A stretch of 64,000 nt of DNA from a bacterium (GCA_019748235.1 JAIEPU010000139.1:1-64000); one strand, 5' to 3'. Counted from the first letter of the stretch, positions 34,293 to 43,464 are shown. Numbers and translations are program-made. The notes: generated from the letters alone by a model not told the origin.

Positions 34293-36191
34293 TCAATGAT
34301 GAATGGAGATACTTCCTAATCGGACGATCTCGATTCTCCGAAGGACTTCCTCCACCGTTTCCGGCAGATGGGCAACGGCAAAAGTCACTCCGATTCGGCT
34401 CAATTCACGGGACAATCGCTCGTACGATCGAAAATATTGATCCGTCAGAAAACTCGAATGCGACATCGGCGTGGGGAGTGAATCGCGAAGTGGGAATGTC
34501 CCGCTCCGTTGAGACGGGACAGCCAACTCCGCCGGCCAAGGAGCGACGACAAGCACTTCGTGATGTTTGGCTCGCGCCAACTTCATTGCTTCGAGCAATG
34601 GTCCCCAACTCGCCTCGTGATCAAAGAGATCAATGAGAAAGATGAACATCTCGTTGTCGTGAGCGTGCGCCGTCGACCGCAATAACGATCGCGCGGTTTC
34701 GGCGATTTTCTCCTCGTTCGCAAAAATGTACTTGCCCCGATCATCATAGAGCGGGCGGCGAAATGGAACGCGATGCTCTACGAGGAATGTTTGCGTTTCA
34801 CGAGAGAACGTTTCATCGTGATGAATCATCATGGCCAATCCATCGGCTCCGAGTCGGCGTACGGCTGCAACCACGGAGGAGACTTCCTTACGCTGTCGCC
34901 GGCTTTTCATGGTCGAGTGCGCATCTTGAGATCGCTTCCCCCAAGTCCTGCGAATGACGAGTATGATGAGAGACACAGCGGCCCCAACGACCGCGCTGGC
35001 AAGGGCAGCGCGGACGCTCCAACTTTCCTGGCGAGCTAATGACCATCCTGAAATCAAAAACCCGACGAGGAAGGGGACGACATTCAGAATAGCCATCCAA
35101 CCCAATCGCCATTCATAGAGTCGATAGCGCCGATTCCATCTTGGGTCGAGTAACTCCGGATAAAGATCATGGCAGGCTCGATGGGCCGGCTCGATCAGAA
35201 GCGGAGCGGGGCACTCGGTTGGCTGGGGGGGCTCCATGGCGACTTTGCAAAGTTCCTGTAAGAGACGTGTCTCTTGGCGGCGACCCGGAGCGGGCGGAAG
35301 ATAGAATGGACTCTGATGACCGATCAGACAAAGGCCTACCGGATCACGGCGCTCCGCCATCCTGCGAATCAGTGTTGCTCCTATTTGAATCGCTTGCTCG
35401 AGCGGAGTCGCTCCGGGCCAGCCCAACCGCATGCTGGCGGAAGTGTCGATGAATAAAGTCGTGCGGACGGGAACTTCACTCTCATAGTCTTTCGTCGTGA
35501 GCTGATCACGCCGAGCCGATATCTTCCATGCGATACGCTTTGGGGGATCGCCCATCTGATAGTCGCGAAGATTCAAAAGCTCACTCCCCGAGCCCGACTG
35601 TAAATAGCGGTGAATTCCATGAGCCGGGATCCGATTGCCTCTTTTCTTCAGCGGTCTGTGCTTTTCATCGGCAAGGAGAGCGGGCATAACTGTGACGATA
35701 TCCACCTGTCTTTGGAAGAGCCTGATGGAAAAGAAACCGGCCGTATCGGTCAGTTCCAGTTGAACGCCCTCGAAGCGCAAATAGCCGGGAGAAAACGGGC
35801 GAATCTGATAGCGAATTTCGAGAGGATGCCAACTGTCTGCCGACGTTTGGACCGTTCGATCTCCCTTATGCTCAATTCCCGGCGGAAGTCGATCGATCGC
35901 GCGAACCGTGGGCAACCCTAGAATTCCGGTCGCTTCCAAACGAAGCACCATCTCCGCCGGCTGATCTTCCCAAAGAGTTATCCGAGCGCACGGGCGGCCA
36001 TTGACCAATCGCACCAGACGAAGCTGACGAGCGACGAGATCAGCGCGAAGCTGAAGGAGTGACCATTGGCAGGCGAACCATAGGAGAGCGATGGACGAGA
36101 ATAGGGTCAGGCTGAACTGGGCCGGCAATGAAATCGAGATGACGAGCGCGCCCGCGGAGAAGGCCAGAAACCAAAAGCCTCGCCGAGTCAT
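34293..36191 (-). CDS. DUF58 domain protein with a membrane hairpin inside the C-terminal region
   Basis: A 632-residue DUF58/von Willebrand A protein. The N-terminus has two membrane segments (about residues 7-45). DUF58 core: NLRDYQMGDPPKRIAWKIS. The VWA MIDAS is TLFIDTSASMRL. Unlike typical DUF58 proteins of about 400 residues, a second pair of membrane helices (LNVVPFLVGFLISGWSL and ALASAVVGAAVSLIILVIRR) splits the region after the VWA beginning; the rest (FIFLIDLFDHEASWGPLL, VLVVAPWPAEL) resumes a VWA-like fold. The start overlaps the moxR stop by four bases. DUF58 and MoxR ATPases are usually paired and are thought to act in assembly of envelope or metal-containing complexes. Confidence 0.85.
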   Translation of the reverse strand: MTRRGFWFLAFSAGALVISISLPAQFSLTLFSSIALLWFACQWSLLQLRADLVARQLRLVRLVNGRPCARITLWEDQPAEMVLRLEATGILGLPTVRAIDRLPPGIEHKGDRTVQTSADSWHPLEIRYQIRPFSPGYLRFEGVQLELTDTAGFFSIRLFQRQVDIVTVMPALLADEKHRPLKKRGNRIPAHGIHRYLQSGSGSELLNLRDYQMGDPPKRIAWKISARRDQLTTKDYESEVPVRTTLFIDTSASMRLGWPGATPLEQAIQIGATLIRRMAERRDPVGLCLIGHQSPFYLPPAPGRRQETRLLQELCKVAMEPPQPTECPAPLLIEPAHRACHDLYPELLDPRWNRRYRLYEWRLGWMAILNVVPFLVGFLISGWSLARQESWSVRAALASAVVGAAVSLIILVIRRTWGKRSQDAHSTMKSRRQRKEVSSVVAAVRRLGADGLAMMIHHDETFSRETQTFLVEHRVPFRRPLYDDRGKYIFANEEKIAETARSLLRSTAHAHDNEMFIFLIDLFDHEASWGPLLEAMKLARAKHHEVLVVAPWPAELAVPSQRSGTFPLRDSLPTPMSHSSFLTDQYFRSYERLSRELSRIGVTFAVAHLPETVEEVLRRIEIVRLGSISIHH

Positions 36192-37222
36192 GATCGAAGT
36201 ACCGGTACTTGATTAAACAGGGATCCGATCACATCGGCCGTTGATTTCCCCTCGACCTCTGCTTCAGGTTTAAGGATCAAGCGATGTCCTAAGACCGCCG
36301 GCGCGATTTTTCGGACGTCTTCATGGGTGGCATAATGACGGGCATCGAGCAACGCGCGCGCACGAGCGGCTTGCAACAGAAAGAGGGATGCTCTCGGGCT
36401 CGCCCCAAGATACAAATCAGGGTGACTTCGGCTGACGCGGGAGAGATCGACCACGTATTCGACAAGTCCCGGCTCCGTGTAGACATGGGGGAGCAAGCTT
36501 CGGATTTCCAAAATCCTCTCCGCGGAGCAAACGGGATCGGGCATATGAGCGCCGACGCCGCCGGTCTCTCGTCCGTCGCTGCTGGGTTCTTCTGTTGTTC
36601 CCGTTAACCCGCCATGCAGTTTAAGGATGTCGATTTCGGTCTGGCGCGAAGGGTAATCCATCTCGATCCGGACGAGAAATCGATCGAGCTGCGCTTCCGG
36701 CAACCGATAGACTCCCTCTTGCTCGACCGGGTTTTGCGTCGCGAGGACCATGAAAGGGCGCGGAAGCGGAAGGGTTGTCCCTTCCACGGTGACTTGCAAT
36801 TCCTGCATCGCTTCGAGCAAAGAAGATTGCGTCTTCGCCGGCGCGCGGTTGATTTCGTCCGCCAGTAAGAGCTGGCAGAAAATAGGCCCCTGCCGCAACA
36901 CGAAGTCGTTCGTCTTTCGATCGAGAATATAGGTTCCGGTCACATCGGAAGGAAGTAAGTCGGGAGTGAATTGAACGCGGTGAAACTCGATCCCAAGCAC
37001 ATGGGCGAATACCTTCGCGAGGGTCGTCTTCGCGACTCCCGGAACTCCTTCGAGTAAAACGTGACCGCCGACGATCAGCGATAAAAGAAGCTTCTCGATG
37101 GCGTCGTCCGCGCCGACGACGACTTTACTCACCGCACTCCTTATGTCGGCATGGAAAGATCGGAGTTTCTGTTGGACCTCTTCACGTCGAGACGAAGGAA
37201 GTCTATCCACCGATTGATTCAC
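36188..37222 (-). CDS. MoxR family AAA+ ATPase
   Basis: A 344-residue AAA+ chaperone-like ATPase. Walker A is LLEGVPGVAKTTLAKVFA. LLADEINRAPAKTQSSLLEAMQE is the Walker B with the MoxR signature, and VLATQNPVEQEGVYRLPEAQLDRF is sensor 1 with the arginine finger. The C-terminal lid is YLGASPRASLFLLQAARARAL. It overlaps both neighbours by four bases (ATGA), so the DUF4350, MoxR and DUF58 genes are one operon. The family's role in inserting metal or cofactors or in membrane-complex maturation is generic; the client here is unknown. Confidence 0.93.
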   Translation of the reverse strand: MNQSVDRLPSSRREEVQQKLRSFHADIRSAVSKVVVGADDAIEKLLLSLIVGGHVLLEGVPGVAKTTLAKVFAHVLGIEFHRVQFTPDLLPSDVTGTYILDRKTNDFVLRQGPIFCQLLLADEINRAPAKTQSSLLEAMQELQVTVEGTTLPLPRPFMVLATQNPVEQEGVYRLPEAQLDRFLVRIEMDYPSRQTEIDILKLHGGLTGTTEEPSSDGRETGGVGAHMPDPVCSAERILEIRSLLPHVYTEPGLVEYVVDLSRVSRSHPDLYLGASPRASLFLLQAARARALLDARHYATHEDVRKIAPAVLGHRLILKPEAEVEGKSTADVIGSLFNQVPVLRS

Positions 37223-38667
37223 GAGTTACCTGCCAGGAGACTAGAATCGGAAGCACCACCCCGCATGGCGGACGACTCTACCATGCTATCGAGGCGCGAA
37301 ATACGCGCCTTCCAGAAATCGAATTTTTGCTGACTGACATGCCGACGATCAACGCCCGTCGCGTGTTTCCATAGTCGGGCGACATCACGGCGGGCGGCCC
37401 ACCGTTCCAAGAGGGTGCCCCGAATGACAAACGTTGGCATTCGGCGCATCCATTCGTCCCCCACGCAATGGTCGCTAAAGAACGATCTCGCCAAGAGCTC
37501 AAGGGGGAGAGAAAAGTTACCGATTTGCCGGAATTCGCGTTCCCTCATTTCAATCAGGCGATGGGCACGGACCAGAGATGCCATCTCTGTCGGACTGAGA
37601 CTGGCGGCCCAATCCTCTTCCGCGACTGGGACGATTGCTTGGGGGGGCTCCGTTTTTCGCGCACTTAGAATTCGCCATACCAAAAGGGCGGCTACCATCG
37701 ATGCGATCGCGATGATGAGAAACTGCCGAACGGGCCAGGGACCACTGGAACTAAGCGATGCCTCGCCCTCGCGAAAGATCTCGTTCAGCGCGTCCTCTTC
37801 CTGTAACCCATGCAAGAGTTCATTGATCAACTCATTCGTGGGCGGGGTATCGGCCCATTTCCCGCTTATGAATCGTTCATCGATCAGGGATGGAACTTCT
37901 TTTCGATCGATGAGAACGACGATACGAGGGGGAGCGTCATCGGGACGGGCCTTGATGTCGTGTCTGAGCCAGATGGCCACATTGTCGGCAAAACGGGCGT
38001 TATCCGCTTCCTCGATCATTTCATTGGTCAGCAAGGATTGATCCGCGGAGACGAGGAAGCGACCCGATCCAAAATCTCCTCCCGCCATCACAGCCGGCGC
38101 GAACATGCCGATGTTGACCGACTTGGGAAAGCGAGCCATCGTCCAATTCGCGGAATCCCCCCCGGCGATAAAGCCGGGGAGATTCAACGCCAACTGATTC
38201 ACTCCCAGGAAAAGGGAGGACTCGCGACGAAAGTTTGTGATCAGCGGGCATGCCGCTAGATCCTGGTAGGCATCACTATTCTTTACCGCTCCGACGGGTC
38301 CAGCGACGACTCTGAAATGAGGCCCCCCCGCCAGAGGGAAATTCGTTGGTCCGTCCGTGGCAACGAAGAGTGATCCTCCCGACCGGACGAAATCCGAAAG
38401 GTCGATCGGTAAGTCACCGATGAGAGGTGTCTCACCCAACATCACCAGCGTCCAGCCCACTCCCCGATCCCGTCGCTGCGCCAGTTCGGAAAGGGAACCC
38501 TTTTCAAACCCTAAGTCCGCGAAGATGAGCAGAAAGGCGTCGTATCGCTGTCCGAATCGGGAGACCTCAGGCGGCGCGCTGGACTCCTCGCTCGATTGCG
38601 CGCGACAGGCTGAAATAATGGACAATCCCGCAAGCAGAGCCATGAGCATTCGAAGAAGCACGCGCAC
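37219..38667 (-). CDS. DUF4350-like exported membrane protein of the MoxR operon
   Basis: A 482-residue protein, first gene of the DUF4350/MoxR/DUF58 operon. The signal sequence is MRVLLRMLMALLAGLSIISAC, where the ISAC resembles a lipobox. The mature N-terminal part has the DUF4350-like segment RYDAFLLIFADLGFE and FVRSGGSLFVATDG, the latter a Rossmann-like strand seen in these proteins. A membrane helix sits near residue 320 (FLIIAIASMVAALLVWRIL), followed by a cytosolic tail of about 150 residues with helices (WAASLSPTEMASLVRAHRL). Its stop overlaps the moxR start. It probably acts as the envelope partner of the AAA+/VWA pair. Confidence 0.75.
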   Translation of the reverse strand: MRVLLRMLMALLAGLSIISACRAQSSEESSAPPEVSRFGQRYDAFLLIFADLGFEKGSLSELAQRRDRGVGWTLVMLGETPLIGDLPIDLSDFVRSGGSLFVATDGPTNFPLAGGPHFRVVAGPVGAVKNSDAYQDLAACPLITNFRRESSLFLGVNQLALNLPGFIAGGDSANWTMARFPKSVNIGMFAPAVMAGGDFGSGRFLVSADQSLLTNEMIEEADNARFADNVAIWLRHDIKARPDDAPPRIVVLIDRKEVPSLIDERFISGKWADTPPTNELINELLHGLQEEDALNEIFREGEASLSSSGPWPVRQFLIIAIASMVAALLVWRILSARKTEPPQAIVPVAEEDWAASLSPTEMASLVRAHRLIEMREREFRQIGNFSLPLELLARSFFSDHCVGDEWMRRMPTFVIRGTLLERWAARRDVARLWKHATGVDRRHVSQQKFDFWKARISRLDSMVESSAMRGGASDSSLLAGNS

Positions 38668-38917
38668 CTCCCATTGTCCCCTATCATACGCATGCAGCTC
38701 GTTTGCTGGATGTCATCAAATCCATGAGAACCCCGTCACCCGAGCGAGACTCGGCGGGGAATTGAAGTCCTTTCAATGAACTCCCCTGGAAACGGGAGCA
38801 ATCCAAGGATGAATCGGGCTAATGATTTAAGTCGTTAGCCGGATGACATTTTGACGGATTCTCCCACCGCCATAGAACACGCTGGTACGAGTGACCGCAA
38901 AACAAGGAGCGACGGAC

Positions 38918-40168
38918 GTGGCGAAGGGGAAGGTCGTTCTGGCCTATAGCGGCGGACTTGATACGTCCGTCATGGTTCCGTGGATCAAGGAAAATTACGA
39001 TCTCGACATCGTCACGTTCACGTGCGATCTCGGGCAGGGTCAGGACATCAACGCGATCCGCGAGAAAGCCCTGAAGAGTGGTGCAACTGAAGCATTCGCT
39101 TCGGATGTGCGCACCACCTTCATGGAGAATTTCGTTCTCCCGGCACTGATGGCGAATGCCCTGTACGAAGGTCGCTATCCGCTCGCCACCGCACTTGGTC
39201 GCCCACTCATCGCCTACGAAATGTGCGAGCTCGCCAAGAAGACCGGCGCAACGCACGTTGCCCACGGGTGTACGGGCAAGGGAAACGACCAAGTCCGATT
39301 CGAAGTCACTTTCCGAACTCTCGCGCCGCACCTCAAGGTGATCGCACCGGTTCGCGAATGGAAGATGACCCGCCCGCAAGCTCTCGAGTATGCGGCCAAG
39401 CACAAGATCCCCGTCGAGGCGACGAAGAAAAACCCGTTCAGCGTTGATCAAAATCTCTGGGGACGAAGCATCGAATGTGGCGAGCTCGAGGATCCGTGGA
39501 ATGCACCTCCTCCCGCCGCCTTTCAGTGGACGACGCATCCGGAAGAAGCGCCCAATAATGCCGAGTGGGTGGAGATCGGATTCGACCGGGGCCGACCAGT
39601 TTCGCTGAACGGCAAGGACGGCTCGCTCGTCGAGATTGCTGAGGAGCTGAACAAGATCGGCGGCCGGCACGGCGTCGGACGAATCGACGTCGTTGAGAAC
39701 CGGCTCATCGGCATCAAGTCGCGCGAACTCTACGAGGCCCCGAGCGCGGTCATTCTCATTGAAGCGCATAAGGCCCTTGAAGATTTGACCCTGTCCAAGG
39801 AATCGGCCCGATTCAAGACCCTCGTGGCGCAGCAATATGCCGACCTTGTCTATAACGGCCTTTGGTTCAGTGCGTTCCATCAAGATTTGATGGCGTACGT
39901 CGCGAGCAGTCAGCGCTATGTCACCGGCAAGGTTCGGGTGAAGCTCTTCAAGGGCTCCGCCATGATCGACGGGCGTGAGGCGGAGCACAGCCTCTACAGC
40001 AAGTCCCTCGCGACATACGATGAAGCGGATGGCTTCGATCATGAAGCTGCGGTGGGCTTCATTCGCCTGCACGGCTTGCCGCAAGCAACACAGGCGCGGC
40101 ATCAACTCCTCGCCAGTTCCGCGAAGGTCGAGGTTCCGAACCTCATCCCGACGAGCGACACCAAGTAG
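38918..40168 (+). CDS. argG: Argininosuccinate synthase
   Basis: A 416-residue enzyme that joins citrulline and aspartate in arginine synthesis. GTG 38918 has AAGGAG eight bases upstream and gives MAKGKVVLAYSGGLDTS; GTG 38891 adds nine residues. Motifs: ATP loop VLAYSGGLDTSVMVPW, ANALYEGRYPLATALGRP, HVAHGCTGKGNDQVRFE, and the IDGREAEHSLYSKSLATYDE C-terminal part. The length is close to other bacterial ArgG proteins. It has a clean terminator behind it. A 428-codon open frame lies antisense to it, but it is only a shadow of codon bias. Confidence 0.95.
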   Translation: MAKGKVVLAYSGGLDTSVMVPWIKENYDLDIVTFTCDLGQGQDINAIREKALKSGATEAFASDVRTTFMENFVLPALMANALYEGRYPLATALGRPLIAYEMCELAKKTGATHVAHGCTGKGNDQVRFEVTFRTLAPHLKVIAPVREWKMTRPQALEYAAKHKIPVEATKKNPFSVDQNLWGRSIECGELEDPWNAPPPAAFQWTTHPEEAPNNAEWVEIGFDRGRPVSLNGKDGSLVEIAEELNKIGGRHGVGRIDVVENRLIGIKSRELYEAPSAVILIEAHKALEDLTLSKESARFKTLVAQQYADLVYNGLWFSAFHQDLMAYVASSQRYVTGKVRVKLFKGSAMIDGREAEHSLYSKSLATYDEADGFDHEAAVGFIRLHGLPQATQARHQLLASSAKVEVPNLIPTSDTK

Positions 40169-40198
40169 TCAACTCGTTTTCAATCAGCAAAAACGAAA

Positions 40199-40232
40199 GG
40201 CTCTCTTCCGCCCTGGAAGAGAGCCTTCTTTT
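40199..40232. terminator. Bidirectional rho-independent terminator after argG
   Basis: An 11-bp perfect stem (40199-40209 with 40215-40225) and a 5-nt loop GCCCT. A T-rich tract follows on the plus strand (TTCTTTT), and on the minus strand the stem is followed by TTTCGTTTTTG, serving the converging dehydrogenase gene. Confidence 0.85.
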
Positions 40233-40258
40233 ATGGGTGCGCTTATTGCCGAGAGACA

Positions 40259-41023
40259 TTACCAGGGAATCGGCCCCGATTCATCGAAGAATCCCCCCGT
40301 CGGACCATCGGCCGAGAGAGTGGCATAGTGAACGGGAATCCTCGCGGCCTCGGCAGGTGACTTGGTTCCCATGTGCGAGCTGAGATCGGTATCCACGTAG
40401 CCGGGACAGATGGAGTTAATCTTGATCGGCGTATCACGAAGTTCGTTCGCACAGACCGCCGTCAACACATTGAGCGCAGTCTTCGACGCACAGTAAGCGA
40501 GAAACAGGGTGTGGCCGTTCTCGCGTCCATAGTCCGCCTTGTTTTGTAGAGATGCCTGCATGCTGGACACATTGACAATTCGCCCCGCCTCAGATCGGCG
40601 AAGTAAGGGAAGAAAGGCTTTGGTCACCATGAATGCGCCGAAGAAATTCGTTTCGAACGTTTGACGCAATGATTCGATGGTGCAATCGCTCGGAGGTCGA
40701 ACGGCGCTCCCCTGGCCTACCGATGGGGCGTTCGGCAATAAAACCCCGGCATTGTTGACAAGAACGTCGAGCCGTCGAAATTGCCGCTCGACGAAGTCCA
40801 CCGCTCCCTTGATCGTCTCCTCCTTGGTGACGTCGAGGAGCACGAACCTTGCGTGGATCCCTTCTTTTCGAAGCATGGCGGCGGCGCGCTCTCCTCGCCC
40901 TGGATCACGCGCTCCGACGAGCACGACCATTCCCATGGCGCCAAGCTGGCGAGCTGTCTCGAATCCAATTCCCTTGTTCGCGCCAGTGAGCAATGCCACC
41001 TTGCGCGGATCGTGTGCCACCAT
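40259..41023 (-). CDS. Short-chain dehydrogenase/reductase (carbonyl-reductase-like)
   Basis: A 254-residue SDR enzyme. ATG 41023 has GGAGAGG eight bases upstream. The dinucleotide site is VALLTGANKGIGFETARQLG, the structural motif is VLVNNAGVLLP, and the catalytic residues are Ser in VNVSSMQ and YCASK (Y-x3-K). The TGANKGIG loop and SICPGYVDTDL tail resemble plant and animal carbonyl reductases, usually NADPH-linked. Substrate is unknown. Its stop converges on the argG terminator. Confidence 0.9.
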   Translation of the reverse strand: MVAHDPRKVALLTGANKGIGFETARQLGAMGMVVLVGARDPGRGERAAAMLRKEGIHARFVLLDVTKEETIKGAVDFVERQFRRLDVLVNNAGVLLPNAPSVGQGSAVRPPSDCTIESLRQTFETNFFGAFMVTKAFLPLLRRSEAGRIVNVSSMQASLQNKADYGRENGHTLFLAYCASKTALNVLTAVCANELRDTPIKINSICPGYVDTDLSSHMGTKSPAEAARIPVHYATLSADGPTGGFFDESGPIPW

Positions 41024-41181
41024 CGGAATAACCTCTCCGCCCAAAGGGCGAGGAAATCTGGAGCACGATGTGGGCAATCGAGCGGTCATAAAAGGACGAT
41101 TCACGCTTCTTTTCCATCGACTCCTAATGAAGTCGACATCCGGAAAGCGTGAATCATGCAAGTCTGGCGGAAAATGGTCAA

Positions 41182-42363
41182 CTAGGTGTCGACCCCATTT
41201 TCAATCACTCCCAAGGAGCTAATCCCTTGGCGAGCGAGATACGAATCGAGCTGATCAAGCAGTTCAGGACTGCTCTTCGTCGGATCACGAACGATGAGAG
41301 TCGCGTCAATGCCTGTGGGCAATTGCACCGGACGACGACCGGCGAACAATGATCCGATATCGATCACCACCAGGTCGTATGTCGCTTCCAGGCGTTCAAT
41401 AACTTCTCGCAGCTTCATCGTGACCGACGGCATCACGGTCATATCAACCGGTTCCATCGCGGGAAGGACGGCGAGCGACGGCTTTTGGAAGGTCACGATC
41501 GCTTCTGAGAGTGACACGTTCTCGAGCAGGTGATGCTCGATGCCGACGCGCGTGTTGAGCTTGAGTTGCTCGCTAATCGCCGGATGACCGAGATCGCAAT
41601 CGACAAGCACCACTTTGAGCGGGGTATGCGTCGCTAAGGCTACTGAAACAGCGGTCGCGACCGTCGTCGCACCTTCGCCACGAAGGGCAGCCGTCACCAG
41701 TAGCGTCTGAAGTCCTGCCTCTTTAACGCGAGACTCGATTCCCTGAGCGAGTTGCTTCCAGTGATCAGGCACGTCTCCCAGAATCTGGGCAACGACCTTC
41801 GGAATTCGGAGCTTTTCCAGCGTCGGCTTCTCAGGAACTGGAGGAGCCGGCACCGCCATTTGCGGTAGCGGTCGGAAGGAACGGCTCATCGCCGTGAGAG
41901 GCATCGACACCGGTTCCATCGTCATCCCGCCCTTGGGTGCCGGAGCCGGTGAAGGATCTTCGTGTTGGAGCGTGTACGGCTCGAGGCGCGCCGGCTTTGA
42001 CGGAGCCGGCCGATGAGCTTCCACTCCGAAGGGTGTTCCGCTGGAAGAGATCGAATGCGTATCGATCGATCCGCCGAATGCTTCCCAACTCGATGGGGTG
42101 TCAATCGCGGGTGAGGATTGCGGCACATGTCGGACCATGTTCGACTCCTGCTTCGGCGGCTGATCGATCGTTTCGTGTGCGATGGGATTTACCGTTGGAA
42201 CTTGTTCGACTTCAGTGGGAGCGGTGTTCGCCGAACGTGATGAGTAGAGGCGGTACTCCATCTCCCACGCTCGCAATCGAGCGAGGCAATAGCGTAGCAG
42301 CTTGACTCGCTCGCCGGGCGAACGCTCGACCCGGTTCGCCGTTGTCTTGGCTGCAATGCTCAC
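41182..42363 (-). CDS. CpsD/CapB-like P-loop protein with degenerate Walker A
   Basis: A 393-residue protein resembling bacterial tyrosine kinases (BY-kinases) and MinD/ParA ATPases of exopolysaccharide systems. GTG 42363 has AGGAG ten bases upstream; ATG 42384 lacks SD. The first 190 residues are Pro/Ser-rich and probably disordered. The ATPase part holds VVLVDCDLGHPAIS (Walker A'), then YDLVVIDIGSLF (Walker B). The Walker A is ALRGEGATTVATA: Ala232 takes the place of the nucleotide-binding Lys of GEGK-[ST]-T. No Tyr cluster is present at the C-terminus. Either ATP binding is weak or lost, or this follows a planctomycete variant. The neighbour upstream is a membrane-anchored protein, which may act as the activator as Wzc/CapA-type proteins do. 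Confidence 0.78.
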   Translation of the reverse strand: MSIAAKTTANRVERSPGERVKLLRYCLARLRAWEMEYRLYSSRSANTAPTEVEQVPTVNPIAHETIDQPPKQESNMVRHVPQSSPAIDTPSSWEAFGGSIDTHSISSSGTPFGVEAHRPAPSKPARLEPYTLQHEDPSPAPAPKGGMTMEPVSMPLTAMSRSFRPLPQMAVPAPPVPEKPTLEKLRIPKVVAQILGDVPDHWKQLAQGIESRVKEAGLQTLLVTAALRGEGATTVATAVSVALATHTPLKVVLVDCDLGHPAISEQLKLNTRVGIEHHLLENVSLSEAIVTFQKPSLAVLPAMEPVDMTVMPSVTMKLREVIERLEATYDLVVIDIGSLFAGRRPVQLPTGIDATLIVRDPTKSSPELLDQLDSYLARQGISSLGVIENGVDT

Positions 42364-42418
42364 GCCTGTTTCACTCCTATACATTTCGCGTATCGTGTAA
42401 GCCTGATGGAACGAACAT

Positions 42419-43006
42419 TTACTCGGGAGGAGCGGGAATCGCCCGCATCCGTCCGTGAATTTCGGGCCTACTTGAAACAGCTTCCACACTTCGAATCCGA
42501 ATGACGTTCGGATCGACGTTTTGCCCCTTGGCTCCCTGATCCGTCGATTCATTGCACCAGCATTCTGCCGAACGGATCTCGCTCACTTCACCCGCTGGAC
42601 GGGCTCCCTGCGTCGGTTGGAAACCGGCTGCATCTCCGGTCGGCAAATAAATGCCGTCCGTCGGTGTTCGAGAAGGAGTCGTTGCAGGCGAATGAGAATG
42701 ATCGCGAGGCATCGGCTCTGGAACGGATTCAATTCGAATGGCCGGGGGTTCGGTCGCCACCGGTTGGGCTGAAGCGGTCGGTACACTCGGCGTCGCCGTG
42801 AGCTGCCAACCGATATAGATGACGAGTGCAAGGAGCGGCGTCGCTGAAAGAGCGATCAGCTGGTCGGTCCGAATCTTGAAACCGACTCCCGATCGTGTCC
42901 CTTTCGTTCGAGTCGGAGCCGAAGTTCCCCCGAACTGCTTGAGACGCATCACGACCGGGACGTCTTCTCGATCTGAGGCAAAGTCATCCGACATCACGAC
43001 GGCCAT
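42419..43006 (-). CDS. Membrane-anchored hypothetical protein next to the CpsD-like gene
   Basis: A 195-residue protein with one membrane helix (LIALSATPLLALVIYIGWQL) at about residues 48-68. ATG 43006 has GGAG nine bases upstream. The N-terminal 45 residues are cytosolic and basic; the rest, about 125 residues, is outside and Pro/Ser/Thr-rich with no clear fold. Its stop lies 55 bp before the CpsD-like start, so the pair is probably co-transcribed. I do not recognise a family. It could be a scaffold for the CpsD-like protein. Confidence 0.65.
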   Translation of the reverse strand: MAVVMSDDFASDREDVPVVMRLKQFGGTSAPTRTKGTRSGVGFKIRTDQLIALSATPLLALVIYIGWQLTATPSVPTASAQPVATEPPAIRIESVPEPMPRDHSHSPATTPSRTPTDGIYLPTGDAAGFQPTQGARPAGEVSEIRSAECWCNESTDQGAKGQNVDPNVIRIRSVEAVSSRPEIHGRMRAIPAPPE

Positions 43007-43069
43007 GGATACTACTCCGTGACTCTTTTCGAGGAACCGATGCGACAGGGTGGGAGCGATATGCCCCAA

Positions 43070-43147
43070 TCAGGTACCCATGACCAGCCCGATCGCGGCG
43101 ATCCACATCACCGCGATCACCAGTCGTTGGATTAACCAACTTCCCAT
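43070..43147 (-). CDS. Candidate 25-residue membrane peptide
   Basis: ATG 43147 to TGA 43070-43072 encodes MGSWLIQRLVIAVMWIAAI followed by GLVMGT: a short basic start and one continuous hydrophobic helix. It precedes the membrane-anchored protein and CpsD-like genes on the same strand by 63 bp. A GGTGG element lies upstream but is not ideally spaced. Codon usage and conservation cannot be tested here, so this is tentative. Confidence 0.3.
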   Translation of the reverse strand: MGSWLIQRLVIAVMWIAAIGLVMGT

Positions 43148-43464
43148 CACACCTTATCCACCCATTTTCAAACCGACTCGCCGAACCTATGCGAGCGGCA
43201 TTCGTCCTTAGTGTGAATCGGTGGATGGGATATAACGGCTTGAGGGAATCTGCCGATTAAGTGGACCTTGCGGGATCTAGCGACCAAACCAAACCGCCCG
43301 GCCTGCCCCTCTTAGCGGCCGCTGACGGTCCAGACGGGTATGCCATTCGGACCCAAGTTCTTTCGCAGGCAATGCCTTGAATCCAAAGTGCTAACTTGGG
43401 AGCAGCCCCTCTCGCTTCTAAGATAGTGGTTCAAGTTGCACCTGTTTGCCGGAGCCAAAAGATC
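43148..43464. other. 317-bp region upstream of metH
   Basis: Divergent region between the leftward membrane-protein genes and metH. I looked for a cobalamin or SAM riboswitch because metH is often controlled by one, and did not find a recognisable core. The metH reading frame is open back to 43396. Confidence 0.45.

Noticed and set aside
38819-40105. 428-codon open frame antisense to argG
   Set aside because: It lies wholly opposite a conserved argG frame, has no SD site and no recognisable domain; it comes from codon bias.
43148-43464. Cobalamin or SAM riboswitch upstream of metH
   Set aside because: I could not identify the conserved core of either riboswitch class.
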